64,000 nt of DNA from NCBI RefSeq assembly GCF_011043775.1, contig NZ_JAAKXY010000002.1, forward strand, positions 310,001-374,000, given 5' to 3'. Position 1 is the stretch's first letter, and the number at the start of each line of letters is the position of its first letter. Shown one piece after another: positions 16,765 to 25,972 of the stretch. The notes under the pieces are model-generated. The model made no database searches, was not told the DNA's origin, and worked only from the letters and a program-made list of their open reading frames with translations. The stretch comes from Natronolimnobius sp. AArcel1. Lineage in GTDB: Archaea > Halobacteriota > Halobacteria > Halobacteriales > Natrialbaceae. A program made the position numbers and the translations under genes.

Positions 16765-18825
16765 ATGGACCTCGAGTCGATCCCGGGCGTGGGCGAAAAG
16801 ACCGCGCGGGCGCTGTCGGACCTCGATGACCCCGAGCACGCGCTGCGCGCGGGCGACGTGGCGACGATTGCGACCGCACCCGGGATCAGCCAGGGGCGGG
16901 CCGCCCGCATCGCCCGTGGCGCAATTCGGGATGAACACGACGACCCCGGCGGCTTCCTCGCAACCGACCGCGCGCGCGAGATCTACCGCGAGGTCCTCGG
17001 ACTGCTCAAAGACCGAACCGTCACGAACTACGCCGCTGCCCGCCTCGAGACGATCTATCCGAGTCCCTGCCGCTCGCGCATCGAGGAGGTTCGAACGTTC
17101 GCCCGCGACGCACTCGAGCGCGATCCAGATCCGGACGTCCTCGCAGCACTCGAGGGCGTTGAACCCCTCCGAGACCCGGGCGACGTGCGCGTCCGCGAGC
17201 GCTGTCTGGCGACGATGGACGCCGAGCGCTACACCGAGGCTCGAGAGGCGGTGCCGGAACTCTCCGTCGAGGTCATCGAGGACGCACAGGGACTTGCGGA
17301 ACTCGCACGCGGCTACTCGACGGTAATCGCACTCGACGAGTCCTTCACTGGCGTCACCATCGACGGCGACGTACAGGTTCGCCCCGACGCCCTCGAGACG
17401 CCCGCCGAGGTCGTTCCCGAGCGCCCGCTCGCCTTTTTCGCGCGCAACCGAAGCCGACTGCGCGCCGCGATTGACGTCCATCGCGTGGCCGACCTCGAGA
17501 CCGACTGCGATCTGGACGCCTTAGAGGACGGCCTCTCGCGACTCGAGGACGACGGAACTGTCGCGGGCGACGACGAGTTGGATCGGCTGACGACGGCTGT
17601 AGACGACCTCGACGTAGCTGCAGGCGCAGCCGAAAGTGTCGCGAACGACCACCTGCGCGAGGCGATCCGCGAGGAGGACGTGACCATCGAGGGCGCAGAC
17701 CTGCTCTCGCTGGTCGAACGCGGCGCTGGCGTCGATTCGCTCCTCTCTCGAGAACTGGCCGACGAGTACGCCGCAGCCATCGAAGCGGCCCGTGAGCACC
17801 TGATCGACGCGCTGGATCTTGACACCGGCGAGGCAGAAATCGCCCGACGTGCGTTCAGCGACGAGCCGACGTTTCCGGTCGAGCGCGACGAGGATGCCGT
17901 CAGCCGCCTTCGGGAAGAACTCACCGCTGCCAAAGAGCGCCGCGCCGGACGGCTCAAACGCGACCTCGCAGCCGATCTGGCCGACCAGCGCGCGGACGCC
18001 CGCGATCTCGTCCACACCGCCCTCGAGTTGGATGTCGAACTCGCGGTTGCCCGATTTGCGGACGAATACGAGTGTGAAATGCCCGAGTTCGTCTGGGACG
18101 AGACGGCCACCGCGACCGGCTTCGACATCGACGCCGGCTGCTCACCATTACTGCCAGAGCCACTCGAGAAGATCGACCCCGTCGACTACGAGGTCTCAGG
18201 CGTTGCCTTGCTGTCGGGCGTCAACAGCGGTGGCAAGACCTCGCTGCTCGACCTCGTCGCGAGCGTCGTCGTCCTCGCACACATGGGGCTGCCGGTCCCC
18301 GCCGAGGACGCCGAACTGCGGCGATTCGACGATCTGCACTACCACGCAAAAACGCAGGGGACCCTCGACGCAGGTGCGTTCGAGTCCACAGTCCGGGAGT
18401 TCGCCGACCTCGCGCAGGGCGGCGAGGGCTCGCTCGTCCTCGTGGACGAACTCGAGAGCATCACCGAACCGGGGGCCTCTGCGAAGATCATCGCAGGAAT
18501 TCTCGAGGCGCTCGCGGAAAACGATGCGACGGCGGTGTTCGTCTCGCACCTGGCCGACGAGATCCGCGAGATGGCGAACTACGAGGTGACCGTCGACGGC
18601 ATCGAAGCAGTCGGGTTAGTCGACGGCGAACTCGAGGTGAATCGCTCACCAGTCAAAGATCACCTCGCTCGCTCGACACCAGAGCTAATCGTCGAGAAAC
18701 TGGCGACGGAAGCCGGTGCTGGCGGCGACGCGAGTGCAGCGGCGCACACAAACGGTGGCTCGCCTGCAGATGGTGGGCCGTCAGAGCCACTGTTTTACGA
18801 GCGACTGCTCGAGAAGTTCGACTGA
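16765..18825 (+). CDS. MutS-family ATPase with N-terminal helix-hairpin-helix (MutS5-like)
   Basis: The protein has 686 residues from the ATG at 16765. The N-terminus is a helix-hairpin-helix (LESIPGVGEKTARALSDL). The middle is a long helical lever region, and the C-terminus is a MutS ABC ATPase: Walker A SGVNSGGKTSLLD near residue 492, Walker B LVLVDELESITEPGASA near residue 560, and a switch His in FVSHLADE. The mismatch-recognition domain I is absent, so it is not a classical MutS. Archaeal MutS5-type proteins have been linked to branched DNA or recombination. No mutL is adjacent. Confidence 0.88.
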   Translation: MDLESIPGVGEKTARALSDLDDPEHALRAGDVATIATAPGISQGRAARIARGAIRDEHDDPGGFLATDRAREIYREVLGLLKDRTVTNYAAARLETIYPSPCRSRIEEVRTFARDALERDPDPDVLAALEGVEPLRDPGDVRVRERCLATMDAERYTEAREAVPELSVEVIEDAQGLAELARGYSTVIALDESFTGVTIDGDVQVRPDALETPAEVVPERPLAFFARNRSRLRAAIDVHRVADLETDCDLDALEDGLSRLEDDGTVAGDDELDRLTTAVDDLDVAAGAAESVANDHLREAIREEDVTIEGADLLSLVERGAGVDSLLSRELADEYAAAIEAAREHLIDALDLDTGEAEIARRAFSDEPTFPVERDEDAVSRLREELTAAKERRAGRLKRDLAADLADQRADARDLVHTALELDVELAVARFADEYECEMPEFVWDETATATGFDIDAGCSPLLPEPLEKIDPVDYEVSGVALLSGVNSGGKTSLLDLVASVVVLAHMGLPVPAEDAELRRFDDLHYHAKTQGTLDAGAFESTVREFADLAQGGEGSLVLVDELESITEPGASAKIIAGILEALAENDATAVFVSHLADEIREMANYEVTVDGIEAVGLVDGELEVNRSPVKDHLARSTPELIVEKLATEAGAGGDASAAAHTNGGSPADGGPSEPLFYERLLEKFD

Positions 18826-18843
18826 GCGCGTCTTCATCCTTGC

Positions 18844-19155
18844 CTACGAGACCGGCTCGAATCGATGCAACACTGCAGTTCGGTCGTCGTCCCACTCGAG
18901 GTCGTGCGTTCGTTCGATTCGGTCTTTGTACGCCTCGAGATCGGACGACCCCTCTGCCTGGGCATCTTCGTCAGTCAATTCGCCGAGTCGTTCCTCGCGG
19001 ACCTCGACGACTTCGAACGTTGTGTTCTCGATGTCGAACGTATCGCCCTCGCTGGCGTGTTTGTCGCCGCGGTGGAGTTGGGTGACCTCGCCCTCGAGAG
19101 CGGCGGTTTGGAGTCGGTCGGCTGGCAGCAAGTCGCTTGCGTCAATCGTTCCCAT
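18844..19155 (-). CDS. ASCH domain protein
   Basis: The protein has 103 residues. The beta-rich core ALEGEVTQLHRGDKHASEGDTFDIENTTFEVVEV has the ASCH arrangement, in which a small barrel binds RNA or modified nucleosides. Related proteins include transcription coactivator domains and small amidohydrolases such as YqfB. The polar pocket residues are only partly conserved, so activity is uncertain. The gene is convergent with the MutS-like gene. Confidence 0.75.
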   Translation of the reverse strand: MGTIDASDLLPADRLQTAALEGEVTQLHRGDKHASEGDTFDIENTTFEVVEVREERLGELTDEDAQAEGSSDLEAYKDRIERTHDLEWDDDRTAVLHRFEPVS

Positions 19156-19193
19156 ACGAACGCTTTCGGCCGCGTATTGGTAACTGTAGCGGT

Positions 19194-19772
19194 TCAGTTA
19201 ACAACCTGCTGGCTGTCGGCCTTCGATCCACGTCGGAGATACTCGAGGCCGGGACAGCCGTCGAGGTACCAGAGCATGAGTGCGAGGACGAAGAGGACAC
19301 CCTCGAGTGCGAGGAACGTCGTCGAATCGGTCAGTGGGGTAACGACTGTCTCGACGAGTGCGGGCGGTTCGAACCACCGCTCGCTGAAGGTGAACGTAAA
19401 GTGCGGGAGCACCGGCCAGAACAGGAACTCGGTGCCGAATGGATAGCCAAGCAGCGCTCGCGGCGGGATGTCTGCAGCTAGATGTGAGAGGTGGGCGATG
19501 ACGAACGCAGTCGCCGTTTCGGTCCGTCCTCGAGCGATCCCGATGGCGTAGACGACGACAATCAGCGCAGCGGCGAAAAACAGCGAGTGCGCGAGGTCGC
19601 GGCCGGTCGGAAAGACGCCGAGCCACCACAGCGGCTTATCAATCAGGTCGGCGAACTGCGAGCCGATGAGCACCGCAAGCGCGGGTTCCGCTCCCGGCGC
19701 TCGGCGGAATCGTCCATGGGCGTACAGCGAGTACAACAGGTAGGCAACACCGAAGTGCCCTGGCGGTAACAC
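19194..19772 (-). CDS. Membrane-bound metal-dependent hydrolase-like protein (DUF457/YdjM-like)
   Basis: From a GTG at 19772 the protein has 192 residues and begins LPPGHFGVAYLLYSLYAHGR, the typical family start; an ATG at 19874 would add 34 residues of weak sequence. His and Asp positions GHFGVAYL, GSQFADLIDKP, DLAHSLFF and AHLSHLAAD fit YdjM-like membrane proteins, with about five hydrophobic segments. The family has proposed hydrolase activity, largely unproven. It is divergent from the amidohydrolase gene. Confidence 0.75.
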   Translation of the reverse strand: MLPPGHFGVAYLLYSLYAHGRFRRAPGAEPALAVLIGSQFADLIDKPLWWLGVFPTGRDLAHSLFFAAALIVVVYAIGIARGRTETATAFVIAHLSHLAADIPPRALLGYPFGTEFLFWPVLPHFTFTFSERWFEPPALVETVVTPLTDSTTFLALEGVLFVLALMLWYLDGCPGLEYLRRGSKADSQQVVN

Positions 19773-19887
19773 GTATGGCGAGAATCCGTCCGACGGCAAA
19801 GCGATGTCGCCGCGTTTCACGACCTGCGACCTGCTCACAGCGCGACCGACCGGGCATCTTTTCGGCCGCGCCACCCGTCGTCAGGGT

Positions 19888-21312
19888 ATGGACCTCGCGA
19901 TCACGGACACACTCGCGCTGACGATGCGAGACGACCGACTTGGCATCCTCGAGAACGCGACAATCGCTATCCAAGACGGTGAGATTGCCTTCGTCGGACC
20001 GACAGCCGAGTTCGACGGCGACGCAGATCGAACGATCGACGCCAGCGGCCGCGTAGCGATGCCGGGACTGGTGAACGTCCACGCCCACACCGACCTGACG
20101 CTGCTGCGGGGCGGCGCACAGGACGTCCCCGAGATCGAGTGGATGAACCGGGCGCTCGGCCCGCTGACGGAGGCACTGACGCCGGATGATCGAATCGCGG
20201 GGGCGCGTCTGGGCGTTCTCGAGGCGCTGCGCTCGGGCGTCACCACCGTTGGCGAGTACGCGGCGAACGTCGACCGTCTCGTCGAGGAAGTCTACGAACC
20301 GGCGGGCGTTCGTGTCGTCGCCGCGGAGACCATCAACGCCGTCGATGACGCAGCAGCCGACCTCGGCCCGGACGAGCCATATCCGTTCAATGAGACGCAG
20401 GGTCGGGAGGCACTCGAGCGAAACGAGCGGCTGTTCGAATCGTACGCCGACCACGACCGCGTTTCGTGTCTGTACGGGCCGCAGGCGGTCGATATGGTTC
20501 CTCCCGAGTTGCTCGACGTGATTCGCGACCGGGCAGCCAAGCATAATCGCGGAATCCACATGCACGTCGCACAGGGCGAGCGTGAGGCCCGCCAGATTGC
20601 GGCTCGCTACGGGGCGGGCGAGACGACGGTGAGCGTCCTCGCTGATCTCGGCCTCGTCTCGGATCGCCTGCTGGCGGCACATCTCCACGGTGCGACGGCT
20701 GCGGAGCGCGAACGACTGGCCGAGGCGGGCGTCCGGATGGCCGCGAATCCGAGTTCGATTGCCGCCATCGATGGGGTGATGCCGCCGCTCGTCGACTACC
20801 GCGAGTACGGCGGTGTTGCAGGACTTGGCACGGACCAAGCACCTGGTGGCGGCGGTCACGACTTCTTGCGGGAGCTTCGGACAACAGCACTCCTCGCGAA
20901 AACGAACCGCGGCGATCCGACAGCCTTCCCAGCATGGGCCGCGCTTCGCGTCGCTACAATTGAGGGCGCACGAACGCTCGGCATTGCCGACCGCGTTGGC
21001 TCGCTCGAGGCAGGCAAACGAGCCGACATTCTTCTGCTCGACCTCGAGCATCCCTCGACGGCCCCAATTGTTAGCGACCCACTGCACACGGTAGTCCCGA
21101 ATCTCGTCTACGGAGCAAACACTGGACTCGTCGATGCGGTTCTCGTCGAGGGCGAACTTCTCGTACAGGATGGCACCGTACAGACGATCGACGAGGATCA
21201 CGTCCTCGAGACGGCAACTGAGCGAGCAACGGCCGTGTTCGATCGGGCCGGAAACGCATGGCGTGAGGCGGATTCGGCGCTCGTCGACCGCGTTGAGACC
21301 GGCTGGCTTTAA
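19888..21312 (+). CDS. Amidohydrolase of the SAH/MTA deaminase (Atz/Trz) type
   Basis: The protein has 474 residues from the ATG at 19888. Metal ligands lie in NVHAHTDLTLLRGG, MHVAQGE, AAHLHGAT and LGTDQAPGGGGHD, in the order expected for subtype III amidohydrolases that deaminate S-adenosylhomocysteine, methylthioadenosine, 5'-deoxyadenosine or cytosine/triazine-like compounds. The C-terminus returns to the urease-like beta-sandwich (LEAGKRADILLLDL). The exact base or nucleoside is not certain. Confidence 0.88.
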   Translation: MDLAITDTLALTMRDDRLGILENATIAIQDGEIAFVGPTAEFDGDADRTIDASGRVAMPGLVNVHAHTDLTLLRGGAQDVPEIEWMNRALGPLTEALTPDDRIAGARLGVLEALRSGVTTVGEYAANVDRLVEEVYEPAGVRVVAAETINAVDDAAADLGPDEPYPFNETQGREALERNERLFESYADHDRVSCLYGPQAVDMVPPELLDVIRDRAAKHNRGIHMHVAQGEREARQIAARYGAGETTVSVLADLGLVSDRLLAAHLHGATAAERERLAEAGVRMAANPSSIAAIDGVMPPLVDYREYGGVAGLGTDQAPGGGGHDFLRELRTTALLAKTNRGDPTAFPAWAALRVATIEGARTLGIADRVGSLEAGKRADILLLDLEHPSTAPIVSDPLHTVVPNLVYGANTGLVDAVLVEGELLVQDGTVQTIDEDHVLETATERATAVFDRAGNAWREADSALVDRVETGWL

Positions 21313-21393
21313 CGCTGCTTGCACCCGCGTTTCCCTTTTTCAGCCGACACCTGCAAGTATCACGCCTACTTCCCGAGACACCGAAATACGGAT

Positions 21394-21561
21394 ATGCCAT
21401 ACCGATTCGTCTGCTCTGATCACAACTGTGCGTTTCTGGTCCACTCGAGTAGCACGGACGAAATCGAACGACTCGTTCGCGCACACGTCCGCATGGCCCA
21501 CGGCGGCCGGATCGACCCGGCTGACCTCGAGCGCGGTATCGAGCGCATCGAACCGGCCTGA
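21394..21561 (+). CDS. DUF1059 small protein
   Basis: The protein has 55 residues from the ATG at 21394 (MPYRFVCSD). Cysteines in CSDHNC and histidines in HVRMAHG give a C-x4-C with distant His pattern typical of DUF1059, which probably binds zinc. It is short enough to be missed by length filters. The role is unknown. It lies 81 bp after the amidohydrolase gene, in the same direction. Confidence 0.75.
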   Translation: MPYRFVCSDHNCAFLVHSSSTDEIERLVRAHVRMAHGGRIDPADLERGIERIEPA

Positions 21562-21587
21562 CCAGTACCGAGTTGTGCGTCGACGCC

Positions 21588-22679
21588 TTACTTCGGGAAC
21601 GACTCTGGCAGCGCCGCTGGCTGCGAACAGCCATGCTCGAGCGTGACGTGACTCTCCTGCTCCGCGGCCGTCCGAAGCCCGGCCATGATCTCGAGGCCGT
21701 GCAGCGCGCGCTGGCCGCTGGTGCGGTGACTCCAGTCGTCGTCTCGAGCCGCTCGCGCGAGGTCGGCGACGCCCGCGCCGCGACCGGCGGTGTAGTCGTG
21801 GGTGTGCTCGAGGGTCTCGAACGCGTCGCGGCTGCTGTTTCGAACGCGGACCTCGCCATCGAAGTTGTTCGGATCGGGGACCTGTAGCGTGCCCTCGGTG
21901 CCGTAGATTTCGAACAGCGGGAACGGCCCCGAGGAGCCACCCGTCGCGTCGAAACTGAACTGGAGATTCGCGATTGCGCCGTTGTCGAAGGTGACGACGC
22001 CAGCCTCGTGTGTTGGCACCTCGACGTCGATTGTCTCGCCAGCGCGGTCGCCGCTGCCAATCGTGCGCTCGTCGAACGCCTGCCCGACGGCCCCCGTGAC
22101 GGTTGTCGCCGATCCCAACAGTGTGATGAGCGCGCCGACGTAGTACGGCCCCATATCGAACAGTGGCCCGCCACCCTCCTGATAGTACAGATCCGGATTC
22201 GGGTGCCACACCTCGTGACCGCCGGTCATCCAGTGGGCCGTCGCCCCGATTGGCCGGCCGATCCGTCCCGACTCGAGTGCTGCGCGTGCAGATTGGATAC
22301 CCGCACCGAGGACCGTATCCGGCGCGGAGCCGACCAGCTTGTCGGTTTCCGCGGCGGCCTCGAGAATCCGCTCGGCGTCCGCGACGGTCGTCGCGAGTGG
22401 CTTCTCGGTGTAGACGTGGTTGCCGGCCTCGAGCGCATCGACGAGCACGTCGGCGTGGACGCTCGGCGGCGTCAGATTGATCACGATGTCGATATCGGGG
22501 CCTGCAACGAGGTCTGCGACGGGCCGGGCCTCGAGGCCGTGCTCGTCGGCTTTCTGTTCGGCGAGGTCCTGTTGCAGATCGCCACAGGCGACGATTTCGT
22601 AGTCCTCGAAGCGGTCTTTCGCGGCAAAGTAGGCGTCGGCGATATTGCCACAGCCGACGACGGCGGCATTGAGAGTCAT
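21588..22679 (-). CDS. Gfo/Idh/MocA family oxidoreductase (second copy)
   Basis: The protein has 363 residues. The Rossmann motif VGCGNIADAYF is at the start and the signature TEKPLATT lies near residue 94. HWMTGGHEVWHPNPDLYYQEGG and FDMGPYYVGALITLLG match the C-terminal substrate domain, and the conserved D-x-x-x-H-type region is recognisable. It is not a close duplicate of the copy at 1290-2264. The first 23 codons and upstream DNA are repeated, with differences, at about 23089-23226. Confidence 0.9.
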   Translation of the reverse strand: MTLNAAVVGCGNIADAYFAAKDRFEDYEIVACGDLQQDLAEQKADEHGLEARPVADLVAGPDIDIVINLTPPSVHADVLVDALEAGNHVYTEKPLATTVADAERILEAAAETDKLVGSAPDTVLGAGIQSARAALESGRIGRPIGATAHWMTGGHEVWHPNPDLYYQEGGGPLFDMGPYYVGALITLLGSATTVTGAVGQAFDERTIGSGDRAGETIDVEVPTHEAGVVTFDNGAIANLQFSFDATGGSSGPFPLFEIYGTEGTLQVPDPNNFDGEVRVRNSSRDAFETLEHTHDYTAGRGAGVADLARAARDDDWSHRTSGQRALHGLEIMAGLRTAAEQESHVTLEHGCSQPAALPESFPK

Positions 22680-22746
22680 GCGCTCGCGTTTCCGTTCGGT
22701 GCGGTAAAGTGAACCGATTCGATTCGTGGCGGACGGTGGTCACATC
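22611..22746. repeat. 5' end of Gfo gene duplicated downstream (left copy)
   Basis: This tract covers the first 23 codons of the 22-kb Gfo gene and about 67 bp upstream of its start. It matches 23089-23224 with a constant offset of 478 bp and roughly 85 percent identity by eye. The copies enclose AT-rich DNA with a small membrane-protein gene. Confidence 0.8.
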
Positions 22747-22855
22747 TCGACTGAGTAGATAGTATACTTCAAAATGATACTCAGCCACTTCCTATTGCGT
22801 GTGTGATGATATCTAATCAACATACTTTAGTGGCTGAAATAAAAATAGGAACAAA

Positions 22856-23071
22856 ATGATTGGCCCCTCGCTTCAACGCTTTGCAATCTTTTTACTGATA
22901 TTTGGCGGGTTTGAACGAATAACAATGGCACAGTCATCTGTTAGTGGCGTCGGAATGTCTGTGTCACAAGTTCATTCTATAATGCTAGCAGCCTTCATAA
23001 TTGCAGCACTGGGACTGGTAATTGATATCTCTCTATTCCTAACCGCCGAGGAACACACTCGAACAGAATAA
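22856..23071 (+). CDS. Small two-helix membrane protein
   Basis: The protein has 71 residues from the ATG at 22856. Two hydrophobic segments are visible, residues about 8-20 and 41-62. Base composition is much lower in GC than neighbouring genes. An 8-bp inverted repeat (CAGCCACT at 22782, AGTGGCTG at 22829) lies just upstream. The gene sits between two copies of the Gfo gene's 5' end and looks like inserted cargo. No function is recognised. Confidence 0.5.
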   Translation: MIGPSLQRFAIFLLIFGGFERITMAQSSVSGVGMSVSQVHSIMLAAFIIAALGLVIDISLFLTAEEHTRTE

Positions 23072-23088
23072 GACACTATTCAATCATT

Positions 23089-23157
23089 TCGGTCTTTTTC
23101 GGCAAAGTAAGCGTCGGCGATGTTGCCACAGCCGACGACGGCGGCGGTGAGAGTCAT
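23089..23157 (-). pseudogene. Fragment of a Gfo/Idh/MocA gene (start codon plus 22 codons)
   Basis: From an ATG at 23157 the frame reads MTLTAAVVGCGNIADAYFAE, nearly the same as the intact gene's start at 22679, then homology ends near 23089. Upstream DNA to about 23224 also matches. The differences suggest that the fragment came from a related strain rather than a recent tandem duplication. Confidence 0.75.
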
Positions 23158-23252
23158 GCACTCACGTTCCCGTTCGATGCCGTAAAGTGAACCCATTCGT
23201 ATAGTGACGGACGCCAGTCAGGTCACTGGCTGCCACCAGTGTTTCAACACTT

Positions 23253-23528
23253 TTGATTCGAGAGAGATTATGTTTGAATAGAATAGAAAACTACGCAATA
23301 TTGAAACGAACTTCAATTTCACTCGGCGTTGGGATAGTGAATCCCATGCTCATCTATGGTAATGTGGTCGTCCTCTTATCGGCCAACTTGATGCCACTCC
23401 TTCACCGACACGTTCTCGTCGGGACTCCGCTTGTCCTGATCGCTTCGGTTCCCATCTATCCACGTCTTCGTCTCGATAAAAATTATAGTCTTTCAACAAG
23501 AATAACCAATAGGAATAATGGTAACTAA
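23253..23528 (+). CDS. Small membrane protein, start uncertain
   Basis: The open frame gives up to 91 residues from a TTG; an ATG at 23346 would give a shorter protein. Two hydrophobic segments (SISLGVGIVNPMLIYG and residues about 57-70) are visible. The stop overlaps the start of the next small membrane gene by 11 bp, which suggests translational coupling. The DNA is AT-rich. It may be real or chance. Confidence 0.35.
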   Translation: MIRERLCLNRIENYAILKRTSISLGVGIVNPMLIYGNVVVLLSANLMPLLHRHVLVGTPLVLIASVPIYPRLRLDKNYSLSTRITNRNNGN

Positions 23529-23754
23529 ATATGGAAAAATATTGAAACCGACTTTTCTTCTAATGACTCTAATAGTAGTAGTCGCTACGCCTACTTCATG
23601 GTGGATCTGGCGTAGTGTTCATACATTTGTAGGGATGGGTTCCTATGAAATCGACAATCAATTATCGTATCTGATCTTCGCTATCGCATTCGCAGCTATC
23701 TCTATTGTAATAATGTATTGTATTCATCAAGGATACCGAGCTTCCCAAGAATAG
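23518..23754 (+). CDS. Small two-helix membrane protein
   Basis: The protein has 78 residues with two hydrophobic segments at residues about 12-30 and 50-66, separated by a short polar loop. It overlaps the preceding small reading frame by 11 bp. Codon use is AT-rich. I do not recognise the family; paired two-helix proteins of this type are frequent in haloarchaea. Confidence 0.5.
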   Translation: MVTKYGKILKPTFLLMTLIVVVATPTSWWIWRSVHTFVGMGSYEIDNQLSYLIFAIAFAAISIVIMYCIHQGYRASQE

Positions 23755-23949
23755 GATGTCTAGTCGGTATTGATAATAAGTGTGAGTTTATCCATCCGAC
23801 TAATTGTATGATAACAGTTTCAGCCGGAGAAAATAATCAATCGGTTACATAGCTGTGCCAACTCTGTGAGGGAGTCGCGGTGATAGTCAAGCCACCAATC
23901 TCGGGTTCGCTACGAACAACTAAGTAGCTTCGAGAGCGTGGTGAAAGTG

Positions 23950-25080
23950 ATGGGTGACGATCCCGAGGGCGGGATGTTGTCGTGGGACGAATCCGTGTTT
24001 AGAGACGAGCACGTCTTCGAGATCGACTACGTCCCCGAGACGTTCAAACACCGCGATAGTCAGATGCAGAGTCTGACCTACGCGCTTCGCCCGGCAGTCC
24101 GAGGCTCGAGGCCGCTGAACGTCATGGTCCGTGGACCACCCGGCACCGGCAAGACGACCTCGCTACAGAAACTGTTCGACGAGGTCGGGGCCCAGACCAG
24201 CGACGTGCGGACGATCCGGGTCAACTGCCAGGTCAACGCCACGCGCTACTCGGTGTTCTCGAGGCTGTTCGAAGGAACGTTCGACTACGAGCCGCCCTCG
24301 TCCGGAATCTCCTTTAAGAAACTGTTCGGCCAGATCGCCGAGAAACTCGTCGAGGAGGACAAGGTACTCGTCGTCGCGCTGGACGACGTGAACTACCTCT
24401 TTTATGAAAACGAAGCCTCCGATACGCTGTACTCACTGCTTCGCGCTCACGAGGAACACCCCGGCGCGAAAATCGGCGTCATCGTCGTCTCCTCCGATCC
24501 CGCCCTCGACGTGATCGACGAACTTGACTCGCGCGTCCAGAGCGTCTTCCGGCCCGAAGACGTCTACTTCCCGGTCTACGACCAGCCTGAAATCGTCGGC
24601 ATTCTCGAGGAACGCGTCACACGCGGCTTTCACGACGGCGTCATCTCACGCGAGACCCTCGAGTACGTCGCGACACTCACCGCCGAAAGCGGCGACCTGC
24701 GGGTGGGAATCGACCTCCTGCGCCGGGCGGGACTCAACGCCGAAATGCGCGCAAGTCGCACGGTCGAGCGCGAAGATGTCGAGGAAGCCTACGAGAAATC
24801 CAAGTACATCAATCTCTCGCGTAGTTTGTCGGGGCTGGCCGACACCGAGGAGGCACTCCTCGAGGTGATCGCTCACCACGACGGCAAGCAGGCCGGCGAC
24901 ATCTACGAGGCGTTCCACGACCAGACTGACCTTGGCTACACCAGATACTCCGAAATCGTCAACAAACTCGATCAGTTGGGGCTGATCGACGCCGAATACG
25001 CCGAGGTCGATGGCCGTGGGCGCTCGCGCTCGCTGACGCTTTCCTACGAAAAAGACGCGATTCTCGAGCGCCTCGAGTAA
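23950..25080 (+). CDS. Orc1/Cdc6-type replication initiator
   Basis: The protein has 376 residues from the ATG at 23950; in-frame GTGs lie just upstream. Walker A is GPPGTGKTT near residue 65 and Walker B is VVALDDVNYL near residue 145. Sensor 2 (GDLRVGIDLLRRAG) and the C-terminal winged helix (TRYSEIVNKLDQLGLI) are present. The family marks origins by binding ORB sites, but haloarchaea carry several copies, not all at active origins. The 195 bp upstream are AT-rich, but I do not see clear ORB repeats there. Confidence 0.92.
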   Translation: MGDDPEGGMLSWDESVFRDEHVFEIDYVPETFKHRDSQMQSLTYALRPAVRGSRPLNVMVRGPPGTGKTTSLQKLFDEVGAQTSDVRTIRVNCQVNATRYSVFSRLFEGTFDYEPPSSGISFKKLFGQIAEKLVEEDKVLVVALDDVNYLFYENEASDTLYSLLRAHEEHPGAKIGVIVVSSDPALDVIDELDSRVQSVFRPEDVYFPVYDQPEIVGILEERVTRGFHDGVISRETLEYVATLTAESGDLRVGIDLLRRAGLNAEMRASRTVEREDVEEAYEKSKYINLSRSLSGLADTEEALLEVIAHHDGKQAGDIYEAFHDQTDLGYTRYSEIVNKLDQLGLIDAEYAEVDGRGRSRSLTLSYEKDAILERLE

Positions 25081-25376
25081 GCCCTATTCGAACCGTCGTC
25101 GATGCGATTCTCGAGTACATGACGCCGAGGAGTTCGAGCCAGGTGTGCGGAACCGAGTGGGAAGTTGTGTTGCTCTTGGTAGACTGCTTTGTCGGTGAGG
25201 GGGTGGTCGGTACAGGAAAACAGTATATGGTCGGGATTGACGATCTATGCACAAACTGGGAAGTGGTCAGTGTAAGAGAGAGTCGATATAGCAGCACCGT
25301 CTGGCAAACCGATCTCCAATTGTAGATTTCACAGGGCCAAAAGCCTCAAAAGAGGGGCCTCTCAAAATCACACATA

Positions 25377-25904
25377 ATGTATTTTGAAACTGAAGCGTTT
25401 ATCGACGAATATGTCATTGATGGCGAAAATATTGGTATCTTTGCTGGAGATGACTCCCATATTACGTACACCCCGAAAAATACGGACACATCGTCGGCAG
25501 TATCTCTCCCAACAGATGACATTACAAGCGTCACATTCACGCGTGACACATCGCTGTACCGTAACAACCTTCTCGGATGGTTCTTCGCGATCATCACTGT
25601 CGGACTCATCTTCGGTATCTACATGCTGTCATTCGCTGGTCGACTCACAGACCCAGACGTGGACCTCTTTACGGTCTTTGTGTCGCTCCTGATTATCGGC
25701 GGTATTTCCACCACGTATGACTACTTCAACGGTGAAGATTACGACATTGTTGTCATCACTATCAGAACCACTGAGGACGAATCCCACGTCTTCACTGGCC
25801 GAATAAAACACACAGAATTCGTTGAGGCATGCGGCGAACTCATCGAGTCAGACCTCGAAACAAGAAATCAGAACAAGAAACTTAAAGCCAAATTTCGTAA
25901 CTGA
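25377..25904 (+). CDS. Membrane protein of unknown function
   Basis: The protein has 175 residues from the ATG at 25377. An N-terminal beta-rich domain of about 60 residues is followed by two hydrophobic segments (about 65-87 and 97-112) and a C-terminal soluble domain ending in a basic, glutamine- and asparagine-containing tail. This layout resembles bacterial-type PH-domain membrane proteins, without certainty. Composition is AT-rich relative to neighbours. The 296 bp between the Orc gene and this start show no other feature. Confidence 0.6.
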   Translation: MYFETEAFIDEYVIDGENIGIFAGDDSHITYTPKNTDTSSAVSLPTDDITSVTFTRDTSLYRNNLLGWFFAIITVGLIFGIYMLSFAGRLTDPDVDLFTVFVSLLIIGGISTTYDYFNGEDYDIVVITIRTTEDESHVFTGRIKHTEFVEACGELIESDLETRNQNKKLKAKFRN

Positions 25905-25972
25905 CACTCCTCCTATATGGACCGCAGCCAATTCGTCTCATCTACAGCGTTTCATTCGAGCACCAGCTTTGA

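Noticed and set aside
19639-21324. Long minus-strand frame opposite the amidohydrolase
   Set aside because: It is a shadow of the real gene; the plus-strand frame carries all metal-binding motifs.
21340-22788. Minus-strand frame of 482 codons over the second Gfo gene
   Set aside because: Its product is Arg-rich and low-complexity, while the other minus frame encodes a normal Gfo protein.
23760-23949. Replication origin with ORB repeats upstream of orc1/cdc6
   Set aside because: The stretch is AT-rich but I found no repeated ORB-like motif by eye.
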